A DNA stretch of 64,000 bases from Cryptomeria japonica (taxonomy: Eukaryota; Streptophyta; Pinopsida; Cupressales; Cupressaceae). Where the stretch lies: positions 310,691,664 through 310,755,663 of the forward strand of contig NC_081414.1 of the NCBI RefSeq assembly GCF_030272615.1, given 5' to 3'. Within the stretch, counting starts at the first letter, position 1. Each line of letters opens with the position of its first letter. The notes under the pieces were generated by a model, which was not told the DNA's origin, made no database searches, and saw nothing but the letters and a program-made list of their open reading frames with translations. Made by a program: the position numbers and the translations under genes. Positions 11,600 to 24,229 of the stretch are shown piece by piece.

Positions 11600-12010
11600 A
11601 TTCCATCACATATAGTCCTATGCATCATAGATCCCTTACTTTTGAATTTGTTACATTATATTTTCTTTGGAATTGTTCATCCATATTTGAATTATATAAT
11701 AGACACGATGATCCTATTCTCTACTTGCAAGATTTTAATACATATTTAGACTTTGCATATAAATGCAAGATACTATCTAAAATATTTCTATGAACCCTAA
11801 GAGATTGTTCTATTTGATGATTTTATCCTCTACCTCTAGGTTACATACATTCTTTTGATGAATTAACCACAAATTTCATAAATAATTTTCACATTAATAT
11901 GGTTTTGAAAATAACTGTAAATGTTTTAATAAAGTGCATCCAAAGAAGCAATGATCCTCTTGATAATCATGGCATATGCTTTCAATCATTAGTTTGCAAA
12001 TAAAAAAACT
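11600..12010 (+). pseudogene. gag: Decayed Ty3-type gag core
   Basis: With several stops, the plus strand keeps the order of a Retrotrans_gag core: ELYNRHDDPILYLQDFNTYL, then a Leu-rich helix region, FYPLPLGYIHSFDELTTNF, INNFHINM and LIKCIQRSNDPLDN. The SFDEL..FINNF block and the following Q-rich helix are characteristic. Pro/Thr/Tyr-rich sequence precedes it (about 11060-11480), a common N-terminal feature of such Gags. The element is much older than the others here: no LTRs were recognised and the frame is heavily broken. Confidence 0.55.
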
Positions 12011-12734
12011 AATTTAATGAGATTCATTTATCATGTTTCATGGAGGACTTTTTCCATTCATTAAAGCCAATTTATAATTGAACAATTTCTTTTCTTTAAT
12101 ATGCATATTCAATCATTTAAAGAATATTGAATTGCATTGTTTGCATCTAACACACTCAAGTATGGATCTTCATACCCTTCATAGTTTAAAAAGTCTAATA
12201 ATATTTGAGAAAAATAAAAGAAAATGTTTACCAAATGGCCGATACTTATACCATGTTCATACTCTCAAATACAATGATTTTAGGAAGTTTACAAAGTTTC
12301 TATAGCCTTTAGACAGTGTGTTTCAAAGCTAATCCAACTTAAATTTATTAATATTTCTCTTATTCATCCATTGGATCCCAATAAAGCACTTCTTAAGATT
12401 TATAATGAACACGCATTTTTATTATTATTATAGAGTCAAATGATATTACACTTAATCTGGCATGGGTTTCAAATATACGATACAAGATATTATTTGCAAT
12501 AACATGATTCATATTGAAGTTCCTAGAAATAATAATGTGAATCATGTAGCCGCACCTCCATATGAAATATTACAAATTGATATCAATCCATTTTCTAGCC
12601 ATTCTAATAATGTGGAGATTCAATATTCAATGGCTATACACCATGACACCAGATTATCATTGTACAAAATTATAAGATACATTATAGATAAATAATTTTG
12701 TAGGAATTTATTCTCAAGACACATCTTTCTTCTC

Positions 12735-13110
12735 ATGTGCTACTCTAGTAATCACATTTACAGATAAGGAGATCCTACATAATAATTTTTATGGTCCCTT
12801 GTATATATCAAACAAAATGTGTGATAACATCATTTTTGATATCCTTATTGACACTATAAATAAATATAATATATTTATTGTGTAATTATTAGTCGATCGA
12901 TAGTTGCAGCCAAATAATTATGCTCATTTAGTATTCTCCCTAAAGGTAACCAATGTATATTAATTTAAATTTGGGTTTTGTTATCTTACCTTAAAGTTAG
13001 GCCTAAAGAAACCTAACTATTATTCCATGTTATTCCTTATTCTAAAGGATTTTCTATACTACATATAGTAGTATTAGCTAGGAAAATTGAATATAGTAAT
13101 TTTAGTTGCA
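12735..13110 (+). pseudogene. Decayed retropepsin-like segment following the gag remnant
   Basis: Plus-strand reading includes ITFTDKEILHNNFYGPLYIS and FDILIDTINKYNIF. In plant Ty3 polyproteins this position carries an ITFTD..HNRPL block followed by the protease ILIDxGS active site. Here the site is changed (ILIDT without Gly-Ser). A later segment resembles the FHVI..SYNMLLGRPW end of that domain. The match is by eye and degraded; it gains weight from lying about 0.7 kb after the gag core on the same strand. Confidence 0.4.
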
Positions 13111-13259
13111 CTATGATGTGTACAGTTTGTTCATGAAGGTAGGGTTGTCAAAATTATATGAGATTATTACGAGCCTATTAAAAAGTTGAACCATTTTATT
13201 TTATATGCTTGCATTTACACTCCTAAGAGACCACTATATCATTGAAATTTTTTTTCATG

Positions 13260-16200
13260 AGGTATACCAAAAATAAACATAAGCACTAAAGAGACATAAC
13301 TACTAAAAGATGGTAAAAGGTGAAGACAAACATATATCATCATTTATTTGACCAATAGTGTAACAAAAAAAAATTATGCCAAGGAAAATACTATTGGATT
13401 CTAAAGCTAAGTTTTATGGTGTAATAATTGCTAAGTCATTCTACATAAGCACCTACTAAGGTACAACAAAAATAGAAAAATAAAGAAACATTAAATGTTC
13501 TACCCTTTAAATTACATTCACAAGAAGTGTAGGTTCTCTTTTAAAAGTGAAAGGAAGAAAAGGTGCATAATACAGTTTCTAACGTATTATATGAGAGGAG
13601 AAATATGCAATATACAATTACTAGAAGGAATACACAACAAAATAATACTATATGTAGGTTTTCATGGAGAAAACCATTTCAAGAGAAAAAGACCACACTC
13701 CAAAACATGAACCAGTTGTGTTATCAACAATAGAGGTTACAATATAATCTTAGGGACATTCCATTACAAAAGTATCACCAACGCACAAATTTAGAGTAAC
13801 TCCAACAACATAACAATACTTGCAAATCATATATCTATGCTCCATCCCAAGCACCCAAATTATAGAGAAATGTCAAATCACAAACCTAGATAAAATTATA
13901 AAACTATGTAGCAAATGCATGGGCCTAAAAGTGTAATCCAAAATGATATAAATTCTATCACCTAACTTGGTCATAGTCTTTTAGACTATTTTTAAAATAT
14001 GGTCTAACAATTGCCATAACATATCATAAAATTTGGCATATGCAACTTCTTGATTTGAGTGCTCATTTTGGCATATTCAAGCCAATTCAAAATTTTCCGA
14101 TGATCCAACTGAGGTATAAGAGCATTTTGAGGGCATTTACATGGTTAAATCTAGGAAATATCAAAAAACTAATTTTTGGAGGCCTTAAGAGCATTTTTGG
14201 CCTTGAGTTGCTCTAAGAAGATATGACACCTTTAGCTAAGCCACCTAGCAAATCTACTTATATCTTTTCAAGTTCTATCCAATGCATTGGACAAGAACTT
14301 TAATATCTAATTGCATGAATGCTCTAGAGGTGGATATTGTTGAATATCTACCTTGAGGAATTGAGCATTCATATATCTATATATACATTTTTTTTTTCAT
14401 TTGATCTTTTGCTTGCGTTCCTACATTTTGGCATTTTGATTATACATTGTTTTTTTCATCTTCCATATTCTCATTTCAACTTCTATATTATAATTATTCT
14501 GTCTTTCATATCATAATTTTAATTTTTTTTATCATGATTTATGCTCTATTTTTCTCATTTGCGAGCATCTTTCATATGTCATTTTTATGACTAACACTTA
14601 TGCTTTCTTTCTATATATTTTCATATTTATGCATGCTTATTTTCTCCTTTCATTGTCTCTCCAAATACCTTAGCACTTTTATAGTTACTCAATTATTCTT
14701 TATTTACATATTACTATAGTATTGTGTCATCATGGTTTGATCCTACAACAACGTGTCCCAATTTTTTAGCCTAAGTGGGACATTGAAATCAACAATTTAA
14801 ACTAAATTTTCACTTTCCATCATGCATAACAATCAAACCATCAAGAACTTGAATGTGATGTGGACTAATAATTTTTAGGTTTTCATATGTAGATTCTAAT
14901 ATATTTTAAAAATGATTTATCTTATTTTCAAAATATTTTTTAATAACTTGTTTTTAATACTTTCTAGTATTTTCAATGTGCTATTATTCAATAAACCACT
15001 CTTTATAAAATAAGAAAATAATAATAATTTCTTAAATATAGGCCATTGACACTTATATCTAGTGCATGTTTTTTTTTTCACTTTTTCTATTGTATCTTTT
15101 ATTTATTTAATTCAAATTAATTATAATTTAGAGTAACCTTTTATTTCACAACTTTTTTTTTTTTGTATATATTCATTTTTTGTTGCAACAAGGATATCCA
15201 TATAGGGTGCACATGTATCTATAAGATTTTTTATTTTTATTTTTTTTAATGTTTTCCACATCAAATGAAGACCTTTATGTTTGGTAAAAACTTGTGCTCA
15301 ATAGAAAATATAAAATAAATACGATGATCAAACACAACATACTAAAAATTATACATTTTGGAAAGATTACTTTGAAGACTATGATCCTACACAATCTCAT
15401 GTCATTGTGACTTCATTAGATGGTCCAACCCTTGCTTTGAAATAAACATTTCTTTTGAAAACTAGGTGAGGAAAAGGAGACAATCATAAAATCCTTTGAA
15501 TGAAGGGAAGGGCCTTCAATCAAAGGTCCCTTCCTATAAGTGTTTTCAATATGCAACACTTAAAAATTAAAAAGAACATTCATTTGAATGTCTCCTCTTA
15601 ATTTTAATTTGAAAGTTATTGACACTTGGTAGACATTCTATCTTTGAATGAAGGGCTTTCATTTGAAGGTTTTCAATAAATTTTGCCTATCAAAACTCAT
15701 TTGTGTGCCATGTCTAATAAGTGGGACACATTATCATGGAATCACCCCATAATATATGACACTCTTATACTATACATTATGATACTTATATGTCATGATC
15801 ACTATGCCTTTTTATGTTTACCTTTTATCAAAATTTATGATTACATATCATGCATATCTACTCATCACTTCATGTTAATCAATGTATGTTTATCATCAAA
15901 CTATGCATATGTTTTCATGTTTGTGTTACTATAGCATGTGATCTCTACCATGCTTTCATTTTATGATAGTGTGTAATATACCCTTGTCATGACCTTGTTT
16001 ATGCATCTCATTCATGTATTTATGACCTCATTTCATATTTAAGATCCTCTTCATCTTATCATCTTTGCCATATTGAGGAAAATTATTTTACGTATACTTT
16101 CATGCTAGTGTACTACCTATCTATGCTTACACTTATATTTTGTGTCAATTTCATATTTGGTATAATTGTTCATTATTCTTATATAGCCTTTAGGTTTTCA

Positions 16201-16635
16201 TCTTTTTAATTGTGATTTCTCGATACAAGGGGAAACCATTTACATTGATGTATACCTCGAACTTATGCATTTACATGTTTCCTATTTAATAATACATTTA
16301 TACATGCTTATATTTTATGCGAATTTATTTTAAAAAATTATCATTATATTATCATATATCATTTTTCCATCTTTATTTCCTTGCATACATTGTATGCAAC
16401 CAATTGAAGGGCGTCATATATTCTCACTAATGATTTTCATGAATAATATTTCAAATAGTCTTATGTCTAAACATATATTGATTATATTACACATGAATAC
16501 TTATTATATTACCACATGGATAGGATTGTGCCACACTACATGGTTACATTGCATAGATATATGGCATATGCTATATCATGTGAAACCTTATCACATGGTT
16601 ACATTTCATGTACCATACTACATTATTACTTTCAA
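13260..16635. other. Anonymous AT-rich DNA
   Basis: No supportable gene or repeat was seen. There are long poly-T and poly-A tracts and short ORFs (for example 15683-15934) rich in His, Tyr and Ile, as expected from random AT-rich sequence. Confidence 0.5.
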
Positions 16636-16639
16636 TAGA

Positions 16640-17755
16640 ATATTGTTTTTGTATTAAAGAAGTGGGGTAAGGGCCTTGATCCCATATACAAAAAGAAGAG
16701 CTAGGCTAAAAAGCCACCTCAAATCCAACAATTAAAGCCTAGGAACAACCATGAAAAATAATTGACTGAACCATGCCTAAACTACTAGCCATAAACCATA
16801 ATCTTAATTAGAATAAAATAGCCCAAACTATGGCTAGGAATACTATTAACAAAACAATCCAAACTATAGCCATATAAACTATAAGTTAAACAATACAAAC
16901 TAGAGTTATAAATACTAACAAATATAAGTATCTTGAACATCAAGGCTCACAAGCCATAATAAAAAAAAAAGAAAAAAGAAAAGAAACCAAGATCCAATTG
17001 ATAAAAAAATAACACAAGAAGAACATCAACTTCTGGTAGCAATAATCAGGTCTCAATTCTCCTAAAGTGCAGCCAAGGACTCCTTCCAAACAACTTTGAC
17101 CACTATGTTCCCATTCTTTCTAGCAAGCTTGTCCTTCAAAGTCCAACCTTTCTTCTTTAGTTGTTTCCTTATCTTTTCCTATATGAACATAGATCCCATT
17201 ATATTTTTTTTCATTATACCATCAACAATAGAAATAGGATTATTGATATCATTATTCATTTCTTTGAATTTTTGTTTTTTAATAGTCCCTTCAACCTTTG
17301 ACACCAAATCTGCTATGTGAACATGAAGGTCAACCACTTGAACTTTTTATTCATGTCTAAAGCATTGCCAACATTGAGAGTGTCATGGGTAACCATTTTA
17401 TCCTCTGCCTAATCTTTGAAATCCTCATTCTGACCCCATCAATATCAGACACCTTCTCGTCCCTATAAATAATGTCTTCATCCTATCCGAAAATATTATC
17501 TTCCTCTTCAAGCTCTTCATCATCCATATCTTGATCAGTCTCCTCAAAATTTTGAGACTCTTCACTATCCTTATTTTTCATAGGGTTAAACTCTTCCTCA
17601 AAGGATAAATCATGTTCATTTTCATCATAAGCTAGTCCCTTTTCTTTCGTATCTTTTCCTTTGTCCTTGGGAGAAACATTATCCAAATGGGCGGACCTCC
17701 TACCCCCAGACTGAGTAATACCAGTCACACTCTCCTTCTTATATTGATGGAGCAC
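16640..17755 (-). pseudogene. Acidic ORF fragment, possibly from a LINE ORF1 region
   Basis: The minus strand from 17755 to 17483 encodes about 90 residues. A basic start (KKESVTGITQSGGRRSAHLD) is followed by a strongly acidic tail (DMDDEELEEEDNIFG). Downstream, broken reading continues with a Lys-rich patch (near 17150-17300) and ends in hydrophobic sequence containing MGSRPLPHFF. The basic-then-acidic layout resembles the region between DUF4283 and the end of ORF1 in the LINE at 33.6-35.4 kb, but no diagnostic domain is visible. It could equally be a fragment of an unrelated gene. Confidence 0.3.
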
Positions 17756-17934
17756 TCATACTAGGGAGATAAATAAAAGAAGAATCAACACATGGTTTGA
17801 TACTTTGTAGAAATTTGTATTCTTTTGAGTGTTTGAACGTTTACTTTTCACGTTATTGAGAATACCCATATACTTTAGAGTGAATCCTTATGCTAGACTC
17901 ATATGAACCTTGAAATGGGAGCAAAAGGTGGTGG

Positions 17935-19000
17935 TAAAATGTGTAATAGCCATATCATTTTCCCATTTATGTTTTGTCCCATTTTGATGAGAAAATCTTT
18001 ATATAATTACACATCAACAAGTGACACATTAGCATGCTTAAATAGGCTCATGCCTTGGAATCCTCATCCATCTTTGTTTCCTCCCACTTACCTTTATTCT
18101 TATACATTTTCCATTTGCTTCTCATTATTGCACCTATATTTGTACTTACTTACAAATATCCTAAGCTTGAGGTTGCCACTTCCCTACCCATGTTCATCTC
18201 CACACCACTTAGGAGTGATCCTTTAATGCATAGGAATAAACCTAGAATTCAAATATATAAATTTGAAATTTAAATTTTGCATCCCCTTTTATTAGTTATT
18301 ACGGTCAACTTGGCACACATTTTGTGTGACATGTTTCTATGTTATTTATTTATAAACATCCAATATATAATTAGTTTTAATGAAATAATATTAAGGATAA
18401 TCATTGGAAAACATTTTAATTTTCTAAAGCGGTAAAGAATATTATCTACATATAGGCTACTTATATTTTGGTGAATATTGTCTTCAAATCTTCTCTGCAA
18501 GGTGTAAAGTTGGCCCATCTAGAGAGTTGACCTAGGATAACTTAGCCCTAGTGATCCAACATATTTTATTGAGTTGTTAATAAACACCAAATTCCTTACA
18601 AGCATATTAGATATCATAAATCAAGGCAAACAAGTTTTATAAGATTCCTTTTAACCAATATACAATTGGGTGTCAAAGCTCAAATCTACACTAGATGAGA
18701 TTGAATTGACAACGCTTTATATTGAACTACATAGTTTTCTATGTCGATTTTAATTTAAGACAATTGTTAAAACAAATCTGGATTAATTTTTTAGGCATCA
18801 AATTTATTTTATACATCATCAACTTAATTATGTTATTATTGATTTTAGAGACAAGTACCCCTAACCTTCTCATCTAATTTTGAATATTTATTATAATTAT
18901 TAAATCTCAACTAATTTAATCTAGATTAATCTATGATTGATAATTACATTACTCTATTAACCTAAATTTAATTATGTGGTATAATTATTTCAATTACAAT
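17935..19000 (+). repeat. Dispersed repeat, copy 2
   Basis: This is the second copy of the repeat at 9225-10390, in the same orientation and diverged by many substitutions and indels. The clearest blocks are CTCATTATTGCACCTATATT near 18122 and CACACATTTTGTGTGACATG near 18313. Confidence 0.7.
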
Positions 19001-20995
19001 AATATAAAAATATGTCAAAAATAAACAAATTTAAGAGGTGAATAATATTTATATAAATGTCATCCATGTGCTCTTTTTAAAATAAATAAAAATAATTAAT
19101 TTTTTTAAAGTAATTTTTTTTAATCTAAAATCTATTAAAAACTTAATTTTTTAAAATAAATTTTCTTTTCCTAGAATATTTTAATTGAGTTTGTAAATGA
19201 TCAAATTCATTTGAATTCAAAGGTTGAATTGTTAATATTCAAAAATATATTCTATTGTATTGATTGGTAGATAGTAAATAAGTTGTTTTACAAATATAAA
19301 GTTCTATTTTGTAGAGGTGTGATGGATACAAAAATTGTTTAGAGAAAAATATATTGGACCAAACATCTTAATCTTGTTTCTTGAAATTAAATCTTTATGG
19401 ATTGTTAAATGACAATCTTAATTTTGTTGGGGTTTGAGTATTATTCTAGGGAACAACAAGGGGTTCTTTATGAAAGATGGATATTTTTTCTTAAGTGTTT
19501 GCACCAATAATGGAATTGAAATGGATGATAGTTATTGAAAGGTCTCATCTTGTAAAAGAAAGGAATTATAAGATGTTGGTTATGGAATGCGATCCTTCAA
19601 TTATCATATTAGAAATTTAAACCTTTCTTAAATGAAGTATTTGATCTCTACAATGGTTTGAGTTATGTTCTTCACAATCATTTTTATTAAGAGTGCTTGA
19701 TAGGATCATATATTTTCTAATTGATATTGGTATGGACCTCGATTTTTTTTGTCATATTTAGTGGCCAATTGTGTGGAGAAGTGGGACGAACTTTGCACTA
19801 TTTTAGAAATTGATATTCTTTTGTGACATTATATTTTCTGGGTGTGTTTCATTGGGCCTATAGGTTTACAAGTTAATTAGATATTGCATCCTTCTTAATG
19901 CCCATTTCATTTACACACCCATATTGATTTGGCACTATGTGACAATGTCAATGACCATGGCAACATATAATCAAACTTGGAGTTGATGATGTAATATTTG
20001 TTGATGGTTGACACATCATTTATTTTGAATAGCTCACCTCCTTCTTGGTTACATGGTTCTGGATTATATTGTAATTTGTCTATTGTGTTTTCATCATATC
20101 CTCTATGGTTGTTGGTGGGTATCGTAACTCTCTACAATGATATCTTCTAGGTCCTATAAACTATGGATCATGGAAAGAAGTTCTCTAAGTTCCATGATCC
20201 TCTATTTTATGAGGCTATGTTGGACATGGATTAGAATATTTTTTCGAGTTGTTCATTTTTTAGCTCTTTAGTAACTATTAGTTTGGGGCATGAAGGCTTG
20301 GGAGATACGACTTGAATATAGAATAAATCTTTCATCTGGGACAATTTGCTATAACGACTAGAAACAAAGATTTTGGATGAAAAATGAGATTTTGGGTGAG
20401 GATTTTTTTTCCATAAGAGTTTATTCTCTCAACTCTAGTCATGATGTTTTCATCTTTCGTTCACTCTATTCTAGATGATTTAGCTTTATATGCTAATATA
20501 TGCATGCTCAATAAGGAGGTTATTTCCATCCACCTTCATCTCCGTGACATCCACTATGGACCTATATGCCAATTATAAAAATATCTTCTAGTTACTCACT
20601 CTTATGGGACAATCAAAGTTACAAGCACCTTTACTATTTTAGTGTTGAAAAGCACGGTTCTTCTCTATTTTAAGAAGCATTTGGAGATTATCCCCAGTGT
20701 TGAGTTTCCCCAAGTAGCTACTTTGAAAAGTGATTTATCTATGATTACTTTGATTCCAATTTTAGTTTCTTCTCTAGGTTGCAATAATGATGTTGATAAC
20801 TAGGGATCAAAGATTTGTCCTAATTTTTTGGTAGATCTTTTATTTTCTAGGATGATAGATAGTCAATGTCTTATAAAAATGTTAATGCTAGATGCTCTCT
20901 CAAATTTTAGATCCCTTATTTTCCTTATTTTTTGGTAGGATTTTTGTCCCTTTAGAATCCCTCATCAAATTATATTTAAAGCTAAATATGAACTC
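19001..20995. other. Anonymous DNA
   Basis: No gene can be supported. Translation of 19430-20900 on the plus strand gives scattered plausible peptides between many stops, without a recognisable domain; it may be an old decayed element. Confidence 0.4.
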
Positions 20996-21005
20996 TATAC
21001 CGAAG

Positions 21006-21065
21006 CAAATTGTCATAAGTTTTTTGCAAATATGCGTCCCTCACAAAATCCTTGCACCTCCTTGG

Positions 21066-21149
<84 letters not shown>

Positions 21150-21830
21150 TTGTGCATTAAAATCCAGTAGTTATATCTATTATTATATTGATTTAAAAAT
21201 AATATACATTACTTAATAAACAATAACCTTAGATTTATTATTATCATTTCCACACTAGAACTTGTCAACTACATATTTAATAAGAAGAATTAAATCATAG
21301 TAAAAGTGATGTCTAATGGCCTTCGTGTCCACTATCTCAGTTCAAATATAATACTAGGAATACACATGAATGTTTAGTGGTATGCTCCTTAAATCATTTA
21401 GAAACTCTCACAATCTATTTACAATTATAGTTACTTTTTTTGAATTGAAAATTTAGCCCAACATCACTTGGGTGCTTCCTCTTATGTCCATTTCACATCC
21501 ACAATATTTTTTTATGCTTTGAACAAATTTGAATTGAAGAGGAAAAAATATAAAATTTGAAATGACATGACAATTTGCAACAATTTACCTATTGTGATAG
21601 TTGTGAAACCATTACAATGATGAAACCAACTCTTCAAAAGTAACGATTGTATATAATTATCACATGTAAACAAAAAATAGAAATGATCACTTCTCTACCT
21701 TGAAACACTTCTTTTATTGAAAACATATATATAGTTGCAACTCTCCTCAAATTTGTTGAAAATAGAATAAAAGTATTTTAACACTCACAAAAGCAACTTT
21801 TTATGCTTGCATACATACATACATACATAT
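21006..21830 (+). repeat. Tandem duplication, copy A
   Basis: This copy is homologous to 21966-22925. Shared blocks in order include CTTGTCAACTACATATTTAA, TAAGAAGAATTAAA, ACACATGAATGTTTAGT, CAATCTATTTA, ATTGAAAATTTAGC, and GCAACTTTTTATGCTT near the end. No protein is evident. A (TA)n tract of 78 bp sits inside it. Confidence 0.8.
21070..21147. repeat. (TA)n microsatellite, about 39 units
   Basis: An uninterrupted TA dinucleotide run. Copy B of the surrounding duplication has no such run at the equivalent position. Confidence 0.95.
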
Positions 21831-21955
21831 ATAACATACATAAATAAATATGTATATGTGTGTATGCATATGAATATATGTATGTATGTACATGTGTGTA
21901 TTTATATATACATACACACATATGTATGTATATATAAATATGTATGTGTGCACAA
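21805..21955. repeat. Imperfect TACA/TATG microsatellite
   Basis: Runs of TACA and TATG with CATATGTATG variants fill the junction between the two tandem copies. The minus-strand ORF across it (Tyr/His/Ile repeats) is a by-product of the simple sequence. Confidence 0.85.
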
Positions 21956-21965
21956 GTCATCGTCC

Positions 21966-22925
21966 AAATCATCATAAGTCTTTTTAAAAATATGTGCTCC
22001 TCATTAAATCCTTGTGCCTCTTTGGTAATTGAGGGCATACATGATAGCGTGCATTAAAAATTTAGTAGTTAAATCTATTATTGAATATAATAAATATGGT
22101 ATAATATGCACTACTTAAATAATAACCTTAGACTTTTTACTCATTTCTAGACTAAAACTTGTCAACTACATATTTAATAAGAAGAATTAAAGTACAAAAA
22201 CATTTAAATAACAAATTGAAAATGAAGAAATAAGAGCAAGCAATATCACAATGGAATACATAAAGATTTATCGTAAGAATTTAAATTTTAGAGAAAAATT
22301 ATACCAAGAGTGAAGTCCAATAGCTTTGTCATCCACTATCTCTAATTCAAATATAACTTTAGGCTTCTTAGGCATGGAACACACATGAATGTTTAGTATT
22401 ATGCCCCTAAAATCATTTAGCAATTCTCACACTTCCCTCTTTGTTTTGTTACAATCTATTTAGTTATTCTTTTTGGATTGAAAATTTAGCTTAAATTCAC
22501 CTCACTACTTCCTTTTACGCTTATTTCACATCTACAATGATTTCTTATGGTTTGTACAAATTCGAAATGAAAAAGAAAGATACAAAATTGAAAATAACAT
22601 AACAATTTTTATAACATAAGATAAAACAACCACTCTCAATAAACCAATGCTTCTCATGATAATTGTGAAATCATAAATATAAAATTATTATTTTTTAAAA
22701 GATAATAATTACATAATTATAATTACCACTTGTGGAAATCCACATTTTCATACAAAAATCTAAAACATCTCTTCTTTATCTTGGAACACTTCATCCAAAA
22801 GATAGTTATCTCTACTTGCAACCATCGTCAAATTAGATAAAAATAAAATGATTTTTTTTAACATCCACAAAATTAAAGACATTCTAAAAAGACAATAAAA
22901 GTAACTTTTTATGCTTTTAAAAATA
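21966..22925 (+). repeat. Tandem duplication, copy B
   Basis: This is the second copy of the ~0.9 kb unit at 21006-21830, diverged by substitutions and several indels, including an extra segment near 22193-22300. Confidence 0.8.
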
Positions 22926-23029
22926 TAACAGAGTAGAATGAATAAATGCTTTGCTGAGGTATTTTCCACATTCTACGTTGATTGAAGTGACCGGATGTCG
23001 GTATCCCTAATTCTCTTTTTCCATGGCCG

Positions 23030-23262
23030 AGTAACCCTATACTGTTGATAGATCCTCACATTTCCCGTCTTCCACAGATTTTCTGTCATCTTGATCTTTG
23101 AAGCTGCAGACAAATCCGAAAAATTTCCTTCGTCTGCTGAATTTTTTTGTCCTCGTGATCTTTGGCGTGTTGGAACCCCGATACCGTAGACAGGTCTTCA
23201 AAATTTTCGTCCGCAGATCGGATTTTCTGTCCTCGTGATCTTTGTTTGGCGTAATAGAAAGC
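23030..23262 (+). repeat. Three diverged tandem units ending in GTGATCTTTG or TTGATCTTTG
   Basis: Three units of about 65-85 bp share TAGACAGGTC/TAGATCCTCA, TTTTCTGTC, CTCGTGATCTTTG and TTTGGCGT-type blocks. The region is clearly richer in GC and complexity than its surroundings, as would fit a 5' UTR or low-copy DNA. Confidence 0.55.
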
Positions 23263-23444
23263 TTTGGAATGCGTTAAAATGACTGTTAACAGTAACTTTC
23301 GTCACTACTTTCAATATTTTCTTCACCAGACGAATGTTAGGGTTTCAAAATGATTCCATGGAAAAAGCAGGCCGTCATGTAAGCACTGTGTATAATATTC
23401 TGGAGAGCAGGGAAAATGACAATTAAAATAGCGGTGAGAATTGT

Positions 23445-23702
23445 TTGGATTCAAAACGTTGTTTGTCGATTTATGTAAATAAATTCTTCGTACTTTTTTA
23501 TACCAGCATAATGCGGACACGCATTTATTTCTCGAAAAGCAAAACCAGTGCATATACTTTCCGACAAATTAAAAGGTATTCCAACAGTGCTCGAGGATTC
23601 CAAGCACCGACAAATCTAGAGAAAAAGAAAGGTAAGATCACAGCTCTTCAAATTTCATGCGTGCCTAAAAAGCTTTGGCTTTCGAAGTCGATCGATCCAT
23701 GA
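23445..23702 (+). other. Possible exon of an unidentified gene
   Basis: An 85-codon open frame contains a basic, Ser-rich stretch (RIYFSKSKTSAYTFRQIKRY, then ARGFQAPTNLEKKKG). A good splice donor, AAAG|GTAAGA, follows with GT at 23632. Its composition would suit an organelle-targeting N terminus. No family is recognised and no acceptor, downstream exon or promoter is certain. It could be chance; the argument is the local rise in sequence complexity together with the donor site. Confidence 0.2.
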
Positions 23703-23819
23703 TCTTTCAAACTTGTGTTGTGAATATGCTACAGTTTATTATCAATTCTCTGATCTTTATGCAAAATTTTTTCTTGCGAATAAAATAATGTTTTAATGAC
23801 AGATAACGATGCATAGTGC

Positions 23820-24000
23820 GACTCACGGAACCTAGAGAAATTTGTGGAGTTTTATTCGAGTGAATGCACGGCAAATAAAAGTGGATCCGCACGCCACTAT
23901 TTTTGGCATCATCTGCTTTCACTCCCTGCAATTTAATGGATGTCCGTACTTCTTCAATAATTTCTTGTTCCACCTTCAGAGTGCTGCCAGGTCAGTAGGG
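23820..24000. other. Possible coding segment, strand undecided
   Basis: Both strands are open here. The minus strand reads EQEIIEEVRTSIKLQG and KADDAKNSGVRIHFY, which look protein-like. The plus strand ends at a donor-like CCAG|GTCAGT with GT at 23991. No family is recognised. Only one reading, or neither, can be real. Confidence 0.18.
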
Positions 24001-24229
24001 TATAAATTATTTTGTATCGTAAAGTTTTGCTATTTAGTTATTGTATTGTTGATTTTTTTAATTGATTTAAAAAAAAAATTTGGTTACTGGATTAATTGAT
24101 TTGAATGTTTTTAGTATTTTTTTCAATATGTTTCATTAATCTGTTGATAGATTTGAATGATCTTACTAAAGATCAAGTCTATCAAGTCTTGTTTCAATAT
24201 CAGGGAAACAATATTTATTCTTATTTACG

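Noticed and set aside
19430-20900. Possible copia-like peptide GPINYGSWKEVL near 20150
   Set aside because: Only one short match in a stretch full of stops; no second motif in the expected order.
20892-21170. Open frame running into a Tyr/Ile repeat
   Set aside because: It is produced by the (TA)n tract.
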